From positions 1 to 6,856 of the forward strand of contig WQXK01000039.1 in NCBI GenBank assembly GCA_009784845.1: a stretch of DNA of 6,856 nt, read 5' to 3'. Position 1 is the stretch's first letter. Each line of letters opens with the position of its first letter. Below are positions 1 to 6,665 of the stretch, one piece after another. The notes under the pieces were generated by a model. That model was not told the DNA's origin, did not search any database, and saw only the letters and a program-made list of their open reading frames with translations. The position numbers and the translations under genes were made by a program. The stretch comes from Dehalococcoidia bacterium (GTDB lineage: Bacteria > Chloroflexota > Dehalococcoidia > Dehalococcoidales > UBA1222).

Positions 1-779
1 AGTCCATGCATGCCGAGCCAGCCATATGAAAGGGTGTGGCTTTCGGGGAAAGCCGAAATGCCCAGCAAAGTGGTGATAACAGGGATATTAGCTGTTTCGA
101 CCAGTGACTTTAACTCATCAAACGCATCTGAGATGATAACGCCGTGCCCGGCAAGAATAAGCGGTCGCTTGGATGATGCGAGCAGTTTGGCTGCTTTGGC
201 AATCTGGGACGAGTGCCCCGTAAGCGTAGGCTTGTAACCAAGCAGATCAATGCGCGTTGGATAAGTGAAGTCAGCCTGCTCGGTTTGAACGTCTTTGGGA
301 ATGTCAATGAGCACGGGACCCGGGCGTCCGCTGCGCGCCAGATAGAAAGCCTCTTTAATGGTGGCTGCGATATCAGCCGTATGTGCCACCAGATAGTTGT
401 GCTTTGTAATAGGCAAGGTGATGCCGGTGATATCTATTTCCTGAAAGGCGTCTTTGCCGATAAATGGGCGTCCTACCTGTCCCGTGATTGCCACGAGCGG
501 TGTCGAATCGAGATATGCATCGGCAATGCCGGTGACCAAATTTGTGGCACCGGGACCTGAGGTGGCAAAGCAAACACCCACTTTGCCGGTGGCGCGGGCG
601 TATCCTTGTGCGGCATGCACCGCTCCCTGCTCGTGACCGGCAAGGATGTGACGCAGCTGCGGATATTGCGTGAGCGTATCGTAAAGCGGCAGTATCTGCC
701 CGCCCAATATGCCGAAGATGGTATCAACCCCCTCCTTCAGCAGGCCTTGGCATACAATTTGAGCGCCTGTTAGTTTCAT
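1..779 (-). CDS. ilvB: Acetolactate synthase large (catalytic) subunit, partial (N-terminal 259 residues)
   Basis: ThDP-dependent enzyme that condenses two pyruvates (or pyruvate with 2-oxobutyrate) in the first common step of valine, leucine and isoleucine synthesis. I translated it by hand from the minus strand; the frame is open to the left edge, so the C-terminal part is missing. Visible landmarks are the ThDP-activating glutamate in GHEQGA (Glu50), the TSGPGATN loop (73-80), the [12 protein letters not shown] strand (91-102) and the acetolactate-synthase-type segment [15 protein letters not shown] (107-121), which separates it from other pyruvate ThDP enzymes. The start is the ATG at 779-777, preceded by AGGAG at 791-787 with a 7-base gap. 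That ATG overlaps the ilvD stop as ATGA, so the two are probably translationally coupled in one operon. Two positions depart from the usual family pattern: Leu25 where FGxPGG has Pro, and Gly48 where RHEQGA has Arg. A regulatory subunit (ilvN) would be expected further left but is not in the window. Confidence 0.94.
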   Translation of the reverse strand, partial: MKLTGAQIVCQGLLKEGVDTIFGILGGQILPLYDTLTQYPQLRHILAGHEQGAVHAAQGYARATGKVGVCFATSGPGATNLVTGIADAYLDSTPLVAITGQVGRPFIGKDAFQEIDITGITLPITKHNYLVAHTADIAATIKEAFYLARSGRPGPVLIDIPKDVQTEQADFTYPTRIDLLGYKPTLTGHSSQIAKAAKLLASSKRPLILAGHGVIISDAFDELKSLVETANIPVITTLLGISAFPESHTLSYGWLGMHG

Positions 780-2452
780 ATGGCTTCTCCTATAAATACC
801 GCACCGCAACTGGCTGAGCTTACATGCCTTGTGTAGCGCGCCAAATAGCCGTCTGTTATGCGCGGCTTGAATGCCGGCAGCAGCGACAGGCGTTTGTTAA
901 TTTCCTCAACGCTTAGTTTAACATTTAATTTGCAGTTTGGTATGTCAATTTCAATAATATCACCTTCGCGTATTGCGGCGATAGGACCGTTAAGCGCAGC
1001 CTCAGGTGCTACATGTCCAATGGATGCCCCGCGCGAGGCGCCGGAAAAGCGCCCGTCGGTTATAAGAGCAACGCTTTTATCCAGTCCCATGCCTGCCAGA
1101 AGCGATGTCGGCGTGAGCATTTCGCGCATGCCGGGACCGCCTTTGGGCCCCTCGTAGCGTATGACCACAACGTCGCCCGCTTTGATGGTGCCTGAGATGA
1201 TGGCTTGAGTTGAGGCATCCTCTGAGTCAAACACGCGCGCCGGGCCACTGTGGCACATCATTTCAGGTGCTACAGCGGAGCGTTTTACCACAGCACCGTC
1301 TGGTGCAATATTGCCGAACAGTATTGCAAGCCCTCCCTTTGTCGAATAAGCTTCTGCCTCCGAGCGAATGACGTCGATGTCCTCAACTGTGGCTTGGCGA
1401 ATTATGTCTCCGAACCTCTGTCCTGAAACTGTCGCTGAGTCCAGATTTAAGTGCTTGGCTAATTGCTGCATTACAGCAGGTATACCGCCGGCGCGGTCAA
1501 GGTCCTCTATGTGATATGCGCCGCCCGGGCGTAAGCTGGTAAGACAGGGGGTGCTTTCGCTAATTGCATTTATGTCATGCAGGGAATACTCCACACCTGC
1601 TTCATGTGCGATTGCCAAAAGATGCAGCACGGAGTTGGTGCTGCCGCCCAGTGCCATATCAACGGTGAATGCGTTATGCAGCGATTTTGAATTTATGACG
1701 TCGCGCGGACGCAGGTTTTGCTCAAACAGCCCAACTATGCGTTCGCCTGCCTGCTTTGCAAGCATGGTACGGCGCTCATCTACTGCCGGGATAGTGCCGT
1801 TTCCTGGAAGAGCCATACCGAGTGCCTCCGTCAGGCAGTTCATGGTGTTGGCCGTAAACATACCCGAGCATGAGCCGCATCCGGGGCAGGCCTTGTCCAC
1901 CAGTGAATCAAGTTCCTCCTCGGTCATGTTTTTGTTGAGCACTTTGCCAACTCCCTCAAAAACGGAGTTGATATCTACTTTCTTCGTTCCTTCAGGCGTT
2001 TCCCAACGACCTGAGAGCATTGGTCCGCCGGATATGAAAATGCATGGCACATTGAGGCGCACGGCAGCCATGAGCATGCCGGGGATGACCTTATCGCAGT
2101 TTGGCATGAAAACCAATGCATCAAACTGATGCGCCTGAGCCATGACCTCAACAGTATCTGCAATTAACTCGCGCGATGGCAAGGAGTATTTCATGCCGGC
2201 GTGATTCATGGCGATACCGTCGCATACGGCAATAGTGTTGAACTCAAACGGAACACCGCCTGCCTCTTTGATGCCGTCTTTGACGGATTGCGCCAGCTTA
2301 TGCAGATGCAGATGTCCCGGCACGATTTCGGTGTATGAGTTAACAATGCCGATAAAAGGTTTTTTGAGGTCTTCCGGCTTTACTCCGACGGCACGCAGCA
2401 GTGATCTGTGAGGTGCCCTCTCGATACCAGCCTTTACTGCTTCGCTTTTCAT
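776..2452 (-). CDS. ilvD: Dihydroxyacid dehydratase
   Basis: Fe-S dehydratase that converts 2,3-dihydroxy-isovalerate and 2,3-dihydroxy-3-methylvalerate to the 2-oxo acid precursors of valine/leucine and isoleucine. The 558-residue product has the usual full length. Motifs seen: [11 protein letters not shown] (11-21), [13 protein letters not shown] (38-50), Cys119 in PNCDK, Cys189/192/195 in the [17 protein letters not shown] block, and GRFSGASRG (467-475), the segment that carries the active-site serine. There is no cysteine in the [10 protein letters not shown] stretch where [2Fe-2S]-type enzymes have one, so an oxygen-labile E. coli-like [4Fe-4S] form is likely (inference). The frame stays open up to a TTG at 2500, but the family's N-terminus matches the ATG at 2452. 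That start has GGGGG at 2463-2459, six bases upstream, an atypical RBS that lacks the A of GGAGG. The TTG has no RBS and would put a hairpin inside the coding region. The gene is first in an operon with ilvB, which starts within its stop codon. Confidence 0.97.
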   Translation of the reverse strand: MKSEAVKAGIERAPHRSLLRAVGVKPEDLKKPFIGIVNSYTEIVPGHLHLHKLAQSVKDGIKEAGGVPFEFNTIAVCDGIAMNHAGMKYSLPSRELIADTVEVMAQAHQFDALVFMPNCDKVIPGMLMAAVRLNVPCIFISGGPMLSGRWETPEGTKKVDINSVFEGVGKVLNKNMTEEELDSLVDKACPGCGSCSGMFTANTMNCLTEALGMALPGNGTIPAVDERRTMLAKQAGERIVGLFEQNLRPRDVINSKSLHNAFTVDMALGGSTNSVLHLLAIAHEAGVEYSLHDINAISESTPCLTSLRPGGAYHIEDLDRAGGIPAVMQQLAKHLNLDSATVSGQRFGDIIRQATVEDIDVIRSEAEAYSTKGGLAILFGNIAPDGAVVKRSAVAPEMMCHSGPARVFDSEDASTQAIISGTIKAGDVVVIRYEGPKGGPGMREMLTPTSLLAGMGLDKSVALITDGRFSGASRGASIGHVAPEAALNGPIAAIREGDIIEIDIPNCKLNVKLSVEEINKRLSLLPAFKPRITDGYLARYTRHVSSASCGAVFIGEAI

Positions 2453-2475
2453 ACAATGCCCCCGAAAATTAATAA

Positions 2476-2497
2476 TCCGTTCCAACTCCGGAACGGA
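2476..2497 (-). promoter_or_regulatory. Hairpin / dyad in the ilvD leader
   Basis: A perfect 8-base inverted repeat, TCCGTTCC and GGAACGGA, with a 6-base loop. It lies between the predicted transcription start and the ilvD RBS. In the transcript it is followed by a T-rich run (TTATTAATTTT) and then the GGGGG RBS. It could act as an RNA hairpin (attenuator-like or affecting initiation) or as a DNA operator dyad. A second, weaker pairing, ACAAG with CTTGT, lies 5' of it in the leader. No leader peptide with an ATG or GTG start and no T-box signature was seen. Confidence 0.45.
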
Positions 2498-2528
2498 CAA
2501 GCCTATATGTTCTAACTTGTGAAGTTTT

Positions 2529-2558
2529 AAGATAACACAGGCATGACTGAGGTGTCAA
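2529..2558 (-). promoter_or_regulatory. Probable sigma70-type promoter of ilvD-ilvB
   Basis: Read on the minus strand, a perfect -35 TTGACA (2558-2553) is followed after 18 bases by TATCTT (2534-2529, 4 of 6 matches). A TG lies one base upstream of the -10, giving an extended -10. The start of transcription would fall near 2522, leaving a leader of about 70 nt before the ATG at 2452. This is a pattern match, not an experiment. Confidence 0.68.
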
Positions 2559-2578
2559 GAAAAAATGCACCCGTTTTT

Positions 2579-2587
2579 TGATACAAT
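2579..2587 (+). promoter_or_regulatory. Extended -10 promoter of the DUF3788 gene
   Basis: TGATACAAT gives TG-N-TACAAT, a -10 with 5 of 6 matches plus the extended TG. No convincing -35 lies 16-18 bases upstream, which is common for extended -10 promoters. Transcription would start near 2594, about 24 nt before the ATG. It lies about 20 bp behind the -35 of the oppositely facing ilvD promoter. Confidence 0.5.
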
Positions 2588-2617
2588 GACAGACAGTTTT
2601 TCGTGGGAGTTTTTGGT

Positions 2618-3037
2618 ATGGCTGTAAGCGTACTGTCCGATCAAGCGAGAGTGCCTGACGGCGCCATGGTAGCTGCTGTTGTTGGCGATACATATATCCT
2701 GTGGAATAAACTGCTAAACCATATTAAAGAGAAATACCCAAGCGTTACAGAGGAATGGAAATATTACGGTAAGGCATTTGGGTGGACTTTTAAGGTCATA
2801 AGTAGGAAACGCAATTTGTTGTTTTTGGTGCCTTTGGACGGCTGTTTCAGGGTAAGGATTGTTTTGGGTGAAAAGGCAGTCGCTTGTGCTGAGTCTGCCG
2901 ATTTGCCGGATGAGCTCAAATTGGCTATCTGCAATGCAACGCCTCATATTGAGGGACGCAGCATTGACCTGGACATAAGCTGCCCGGAACAACTTGAAAC
3001 AGTGAAAACCCTGCTTAAAATCAAATTTGATAACTGA
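2618..3037 (+). CDS. DUF3788 family protein
   Basis: Small cytosolic protein of 139 residues with no signal peptide or membrane segment. I assign it to DUF3788 from its overall pattern: an LWNKLLNHIKEKYP helix, EWKYYGKAFGWTFKVI, a central strand pair LLFLVPLDGCFRVRIVLGEKA, then an LPDELK helix, a GRSIDLDI strand and a final helix. Members of this family have no established biochemical role that I can cite. An in-frame GTG at 2603 would add five residues, but GGGAG at 2605-2609 lies 8 bases before the ATG at 2618 and would be inside the longer version, so the ATG is preferred. The gene is monocistronic: it is divergent from ilvD with 165 bases between the start codons, and it converges on purL across a strong hairpin. 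Nothing ties it functionally to either neighbour beyond the shared control region. Confidence 0.83.
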   Translation: MAVSVLSDQARVPDGAMVAAVVGDTYILWNKLLNHIKEKYPSVTEEWKYYGKAFGWTFKVISRKRNLLFLVPLDGCFRVRIVLGEKAVACAESADLPDELKLAICNATPHIEGRSIDLDISCPEQLETVKTLLKIKFDN

Positions 3038-3063
3038 GCAGAGATAATAGTCTACGCATGTTC

Positions 3064-3105
3064 AAAGGTGGGGCTTTGAGATATAATCTGCAAAGCCCCA
3101 CCTTT
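3064..3105. terminator. Bidirectional intrinsic terminator between DUF3788 and purL
   Basis: A perfect 15-base inverted repeat, AAAGGTGGGGCTTTG and CAAAGCCCCACCTTT, spans a 12-base loop; AGAT and ATCT inside the loop can extend the stem past a one-base bulge. The stem ends in TTT on each strand; on the plus strand TTTATAT follows, a modest U-tract. It lies 26 bases past the DUF3788 stop and 25 bases past the purL stop, exactly between the convergent genes, so termination of both transcripts is the simplest reading. Confidence 0.85.
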
Positions 3106-3130
3106 ATATAAGCCGATGTCTTAGTGCATC

Positions 3131-5377
3131 TTATTTGACAGGGAAGACAGGCGCGAGCCTTGCCTCAGATGCGCTCAGCACTTCTGCAAGCCCTATTTTC
3201 TCATCTCCAAACTGAATGGCGCTTTCGTCTGTTGTATGCCCGATCACGCAAACTAAGGCAGGATCAAGCTCAACGCCGTCTTTAATTTCAAAGACCAAGC
3301 TGCCGTAGCACTTGTTATTCAAAATGTCTTGGGACACCGCGTCGCTGAATTTGAATCCCAAGTCATTTCCAAGAACGCCGCTTACAACCTCTCCGATAAT
3401 GCCGCCCGCCCCGATTGCACGGGCGGAGATTATGTTTCCGGCGTTTCTCTGCGTGATGAAATAATCCCACAGGGCTTTTATGCTCTCCAGCCCAAGTGGT
3501 AGCCCGTCTGCTTTTGTGGCAAAAATGACGCCGACAGCGGAGCCGGATTTTTGAAACGCCTGAGACTTAACATTTTTCACATTGCCTTCTGCCAGGGCAA
3601 AACTTACCAATGTGGGTGGAACGTCAATATCCTTGTAGCTGCCTGACATGCTGTCTTTTCCGCCAACAGCGGGGCGCCCGACTGCGGCAGCAATATAGTT
3701 TGCACCAAGGAGAGCGGCAAAAGGTGCCCCCAGTTTTTCCGGTGTTATGGGGCTGGCGTAGTATTCTTGGTCTGTGAAAAGAATATCTTTGTAGTCGCCT
3801 CCAAGTGCCAGAACCCTTGCTATGCTATCAAGTCTGGCGGCCTGCCCTCCGTAGAATGTCGACCATTTGGCAACATACGGGTCATAACCGTAAGCCGCAA
3901 TCGTTACCACTGAATCGTTGCCGTCAACCGGTACGAGACATACCGTGCCCTGAGTCTTTGTTTTGCCTTTTTTGCCATCGTATGGACGCAGTACGGTATT
4001 TTTATCAACCTGATCAAACATTTGTGCCAGCCCCTGCTGACTGCAGTTTTCAAGGCTGGTCATAGTATCAAAAAGCATGCCGCGGAATGAGGTGAATTTT
4101 TTGCCTGAAAACGGGTTGAGTGCCGTATCCGGCTGCTTGAAATAAACCTTTCTTGTATCAGGCAGAAATGGGGTTTTCAGAAATTCCCGCTCCAAACTTA
4201 CGACTTTTTCGCCCTTGAAATACATATTGAGAAAGCCTGAGCCGCTAACATCGGCAATGTGGCTAACCTCAAGCCCGTACTTGTCGCAGAGTGCCACAAC
4301 TTTTGCATGGTCTGCCATGCCTGTTACAATCGCCATGCGTTCCTGCGATTCCGAGATGGCAATTTCAAGTGCGCTCATATCCTCCTGACCTTCCTTGAGC
4401 GGCACGCGGTCCAAATAAATATCAAGGCTGCTTGCTATTTCGCCTACTGCCACACTGACACCGCCGGCACCAAAGTCGTTGCTCTTTTTAACAATTTTCA
4501 AAAACTCAGGGTCGCAGTAAAGCTTTATTATTTGACGTTCAAGTTCCGGAACGCCTGCGGGAACCTGTGATATGTTATCGCTTAGGGATTTTTCGTCCTG
4601 ATTCTGTGACGAGCCTGTTGCACCGCCTATTCCGTCGCGTCCGGTGCGTCCGCCAATCAGAAACACCTGATCTCCGGCGATGGGGTCCTCAATTCGCGCT
4701 AGGCTTTCATCTACAACGCTTGCGCCCCAGCCAAGCTCCATGCGTTTTGCAACGTAATCAGGGTGATATATCTCATGAATATAACCCGTTGTAAGACCAA
4801 GACCGGTGGCATAATACGAAAAGCCTGCTGCGGCCTCTGTGGTGATTTGCCTCTGAGGCAGCTTGCCCGGCATGGTGTACTCATTCGTCGGATCGGCAGC
4901 ACCTGTTATGCGCATGCCTTGGTAAGGACACCCGCGGGATGCCAGAAGGTCCCTTTGCAGACCACCAGTGCAGGTCGCTCCGCCGTCATAAGGCCCGATT
5001 TCTGTCGGTGAATTATGTGTTTCGTTTTTGAAAGAAATGCGATACGCTTTGCCGTTAATCATCACGCGCCGTGTGGCCGCATTTTCCTCAATTTTGTCAT
5101 CTATAAGATTAGGCACAGTACCTTTTTTCTTTTGTTCTTTCATGCTGATGGTGACAAGGTCCATAAGCGTAATCGGTTTATTCGAAATATTTTCGCCATG
5201 AACGAACTGGCGTTGGCTTTGATACGTTTTTAGCGCGTCTTGGATGAAGTCCGGACTGTTTTCGAGCTCAAGAGGTGTGTTGAAAGTTATGTGGCGGCAG
5301 TGGTCACTCCAGTACACGTCAACGATTGCTTTCTCCATGGCGTTAAGACTTTCAAGTGTCTGGGTCGTTTTTCCCAT
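3131..5377 (-). CDS. purL: Phosphoribosylformylglycinamidine synthase, synthetase core of large-type PurL without glutaminase domain
   Basis: Catalyses ATP-dependent amidation of FGAR to FGAM, step four of purine synthesis. The 748 residues match the synthetase core of the roughly 1200-residue single-chain PurL of clostridia and streptococci, not the PurS/PurQ-dependent small PurL: it has YWSDHCRH (22-29) where small PurL has WSEHCSYK. Other landmarks: NETHN (118-122, with Mg-ligand Glu119 and general-base His121 by family analogy), LPGKLPQR-type loop, GGRTGRDGIGGATGSS, NDFGAGGVSVAVGE (from 300), SESQERM (342-348), and in the second half GGKDSMSG (572-579). It ends in LAPVFPVK, just where the large form continues into its glutaminase domain. 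The N-terminal PurS-like domain is also absent. The start is firm: AGGAGAGG seven bases before the ATG and an in-frame TAG 24 bases upstream. Ser123 replaces the second His of HNHP. The gene is monocistronic; PurQ- and PurS-like partners must be elsewhere, or free ammonia is used (inference). Confidence 0.93.
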   Translation of the reverse strand: MGKTTQTLESLNAMEKAIVDVYWSDHCRHITFNTPLELENSPDFIQDALKTYQSQRQFVHGENISNKPITLMDLVTISMKEQKKKGTVPNLIDDKIEENAATRRVMINGKAYRISFKNETHNSPTEIGPYDGGATCTGGLQRDLLASRGCPYQGMRITGAADPTNEYTMPGKLPQRQITTEAAAGFSYYATGLGLTTGYIHEIYHPDYVAKRMELGWGASVVDESLARIEDPIAGDQVFLIGGRTGRDGIGGATGSSQNQDEKSLSDNISQVPAGVPELERQIIKLYCDPEFLKIVKKSNDFGAGGVSVAVGEIASSLDIYLDRVPLKEGQEDMSALEIAISESQERMAIVTGMADHAKVVALCDKYGLEVSHIADVSGSGFLNMYFKGEKVVSLEREFLKTPFLPDTRKVYFKQPDTALNPFSGKKFTSFRGMLFDTMTSLENCSQQGLAQMFDQVDKNTVLRPYDGKKGKTKTQGTVCLVPVDGNDSVVTIAAYGYDPYVAKWSTFYGGQAARLDSIARVLALGGDYKDILFTDQEYYASPITPEKLGAPFAALLGANYIAAAVGRPAVGGKDSMSGSYKDIDVPPTLVSFALAEGNVKNVKSQAFQKSGSAVGVIFATKADGLPLGLESIKALWDYFITQRNAGNIISARAIGAGGIIGEVVSGVLGNDLGFKFSDAVSQDILNNKCYGSLVFEIKDGVELDPALVCVIGHTTDESAIQFGDEKIGLAEVLSASEARLAPVFPVK

Positions 5378-5392
5378 AAAAATTCCTCTCCT
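5378..5392 (-). promoter_or_regulatory. Strong RBS that fixes the purL start
   Basis: AGGAGAGG (5392-5385) lies 7 bases before the ATG at 5377-5375. Reading further upstream in the same frame gives TAG (5403-5401) after seven sense codons, so the protein cannot begin earlier. This shows that the missing N-terminal domain is not a start-calling error. Confidence 0.85.
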
Positions 5393-5439
5393 AACACAAA
5401 GCTACATGTGACCTACCCTAAATATTTGGCAGACATTCT

Positions 5440-5469
5440 ATTATATTTCAAAAATAGGGCATTTTCCAA
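5440..5469 (-). promoter_or_regulatory. Probable promoter of purL
   Basis: On the minus strand, TTGGAA (5469-5464, 4 of 6) is followed after 18 bases by a perfect TATAAT (5445-5440). Transcription would start near 5433, giving a leader of about 56 nt. That leader is too short for a purine riboswitch and I see no such fold in it. The surrounding DNA is very AT-rich. Confidence 0.62.
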
Positions 5470-5550
5470 TGGTTTTAATACTTACTTTTATATTATTTTG
5501 AATTGATTATTTATCTTGTGGCTGATAAATTGAGTCGCTTGAAGCAGGAA

Positions 5551-5579
5551 TTGCAATTTCTAGACGCCAGTGTAATAAT
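5551..5579 (+). promoter_or_regulatory. Probable promoter of the lipoprotein gene
   Basis: TTGCAA (5551-5556, 4 of 6) and AATAAT (5574-5579, 5 of 6) are 17 bases apart, with TG one base upstream of the -10. The start would fall near 5586, about 11 bases before the RBS. The -35 overlaps the palindrome AATTGCAATT (5549-5558), a possible operator. An alternative promoter upstream is TTGATT (5503-5508) with TAAATT (5526-5531), also at 17 bases and also with a TG. Confidence 0.45.
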
Positions 5580-5613
5580 TGGCAACTAAATAATTCAGGA
5601 GAGCAAAACAGCT

Positions 5614-6189
5614 TTGAAACAGAAATTTTTAGCAATTGTATCGGCTTTGGTAATCATTATGAGTTTGTCTCTTATGATGACATCGTGTGAGTTGGTTGAT
5701 TCTCTATTAAAAAAAGAATCAATATCCGGCACATACAGTATGACGCAAGTTAAAATTGAAACTTCCCATTGGGCATTTACTTACGACGGCGAGGAATCGG
5801 AAGAGGAATTTGACCCCAAATTCCTTGAGGGATATCCTGAAGACTATAGAACTCTTTACGGGTTAAGTTTAGCAATTACGTACATGGTACATGGCGACAC
5901 CATTATTACCATAGCTGATGGAGAATTGACGTACAAGAACACATACGATAACGAATCCATTACGTCGCTGTTTACAGACACAGAATTGTCAGCTAAATTT
6001 TCTGAGAACGGTGGAATTCTTATATTCACAGGAGCTAACGCCGATAAACTCAATGAACTGGGCTTGTTCAGATTCGAAGATGGCAATGTGTTATTGGTTT
6101 GTGAATACGAATATGAAGGCTGGTTTGAAAGCGAATATGACGGTGAGCCATTTACTATGACGATAGTTTTCGCAAAAAGCAATCCATAA
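5614..6189 (+). CDS. Small acidic lipoprotein of unknown function
   Basis: A 191-residue product with a classic type II signal peptide: basic MKQK, a hydrophobic stretch from about residue 5 to 22, and a lipobox-like MTSC with the acylated cysteine at position 25. It should be exported by Sec and anchored in the outer leaflet of the cytoplasmic membrane. The mature part of about 167 residues is strongly acidic (EESEEEFDP, EYEYEGWFESEYDGE) and looks beta-rich, beginning with SGTYSMTQVKIE, which resembles the first strand of lipocalin-like small lipoproteins; this is only a resemblance. I do not recognise the family. The start is TTG at 5614, supported by AGGAGAG (5597-5603) ten bases upstream and by the signal peptide beginning right there. 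The gene is divergent from purL and convergent with the DUF2442 gene, with no operon partner in view. Its base composition is more AT-rich than ilvD or purL. Confidence 0.85.
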   Translation: MKQKFLAIVSALVIIMSLSLMMTSCELVDSLLKKESISGTYSMTQVKIETSHWAFTYDGEESEEEFDPKFLEGYPEDYRTLYGLSLAITYMVHGDTIITIADGELTYKNTYDNESITSLFTDTELSAKFSENGGILIFTGANADKLNELGLFRFEDGNVLLVCEYEYEGWFESEYDGEPFTMTIVFAKSNP

Positions 6190-6202
6190 GCCTATAAAGC
6201 TG

Positions 6203-6224
6203 TTGAGAGGCAAAATCCTCTCAA
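6203..6224. terminator. Hairpin after the lipoprotein gene, possible weak terminator
   Basis: An 8-base perfect inverted repeat, TTGAGAGG and CCTCTCAA, with a 6-base loop, 13 bases after the lipoprotein stop. No U-tract follows on the plus strand (TGGAGTGC). On the minus strand it is followed by CAGCTTTAT. It is placed like a terminator but is not a convincing intrinsic one; it may act as a 3'-end stabilising stem. Confidence 0.4.
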
Positions 6225-6371
6225 TGGAGTGCAGTGGTGCTATTGGCTTCGCTTAAATTACCCATTTGGGCGTTGAAAAGGTTAAAGCCGTGAGCTTCTT
6301 CAAGTTCATGCCATTTGACAGCGATTTATTTGGCTTTTATCAGCTTTGTGTATCGGATTCGTATCGGTCTT

Positions 6372-6656
6372 TTACGCCAATACTGCTTCTGAAACAGGAA
6401 CACTTTGCATATATAGTGTATCGGGGCAATAGTCCAAATCTTCTGGCCATGCGATAGAGCCATATTCCACACGTACAAGCTTAAAAAATGCCTTGCTTCT
6501 AAGCGGAGCGAATACTTTCATGCTTAACAACTGAGTAGCATCAAATATGCGTCGCTCTCCGTTGTCGAACTCAATTTCCAGCTTATAGTCATCTGTCGGG
6601 GTAACAGATATCACTCTTGGACCTAATGGTTGACCATGAATAATTGTATCCTGCAT
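6372..6656 (-). CDS. DUF2442 domain protein
   Basis: A 94-residue cytosolic protein. The family pattern is clear: PRVISVTPTDDYKLEIEF, a short strand-turn-strand start (13-30), then DNGERRIFDATQLL (31-44), VFAPLRSKAFFKLVRVEYG (48-66), IAWPEDLD (68-75) and the terminal CPDTLYMQSVPV (77-88). DUF2442 is a small alpha/beta domain without an experimentally settled role that I can cite; it is often encoded next to DUF4160, as here. The ATG at 6656 is preceded by AGGAGG (6667-6662) five bases upstream, and that RBS overlaps the stop codon of the upstream gene, so the two are one transcription unit. It converges on the lipoprotein gene. A toxin-antitoxin-like role has been suggested by such pairings but nothing in this sequence proves it. 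Confidence 0.87.
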   Translation of the reverse strand: MQDTIIHGQPLGPRVISVTPTDDYKLEIEFDNGERRIFDATQLLSMKVFAPLRSKAFFKLVRVEYGSIAWPEDLDYCPDTLYMQSVPVSEAVLA

Positions 6657-6665
6657 GTTAGCCTC

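Noticed and set aside
213..560. 115-residue plus-strand open frame near the left edge
   Set aside because: Antisense to ilvB, which shows clear acetolactate synthase motifs across the whole stretch.
1551..2129. 192-residue plus-strand open frame
   Set aside because: Lies wholly antisense to ilvD, has low-complexity Ser/Pro-rich content and no RBS; a shadow of the coding strand.
2453..2500. N-terminal extension of IlvD from a TTG at 2500
   Set aside because: No RBS upstream, the extra 16 residues would be encoded by a hairpin region, and the family N-terminus matches the ATG at 2452.
4259..4570. 103-residue plus-strand open frame
   Set aside because: Antisense shadow inside purL; no RBS or recognisable domain.
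5415..5430. CTAAATATTTGG near-palindrome in the purL leader, considered as a PurR-type or other operator
   Set aside because: Only the AAATATTT core is self-complementary, which is expected by chance in such AT-rich DNA; the flanks do not match a known box.
5378..5613. Search for a purine riboswitch or a detached PurS-like coding region upstream of purL
   Set aside because: The leader after the predicted promoter is only about 56 nt and shows no such fold; the AT-rich gap has no frame resembling a PurS-like domain.
6221..6325. 34-codon minus-strand open stretch (contains KWHELEEAHGF) downstream of DUF2442, considered as a gene remnant
   Set aside because: No start codon at its 5' end, preceded by a stop, and no family recognised. 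It remains possible debris but is not supportable.
6266..6457. 63-residue plus-strand open frame overlapping the DUF2442 gene
   Set aside because: TTG start without an RBS, no recognisable domain, and it is antisense to the well-supported DUF2442 gene.
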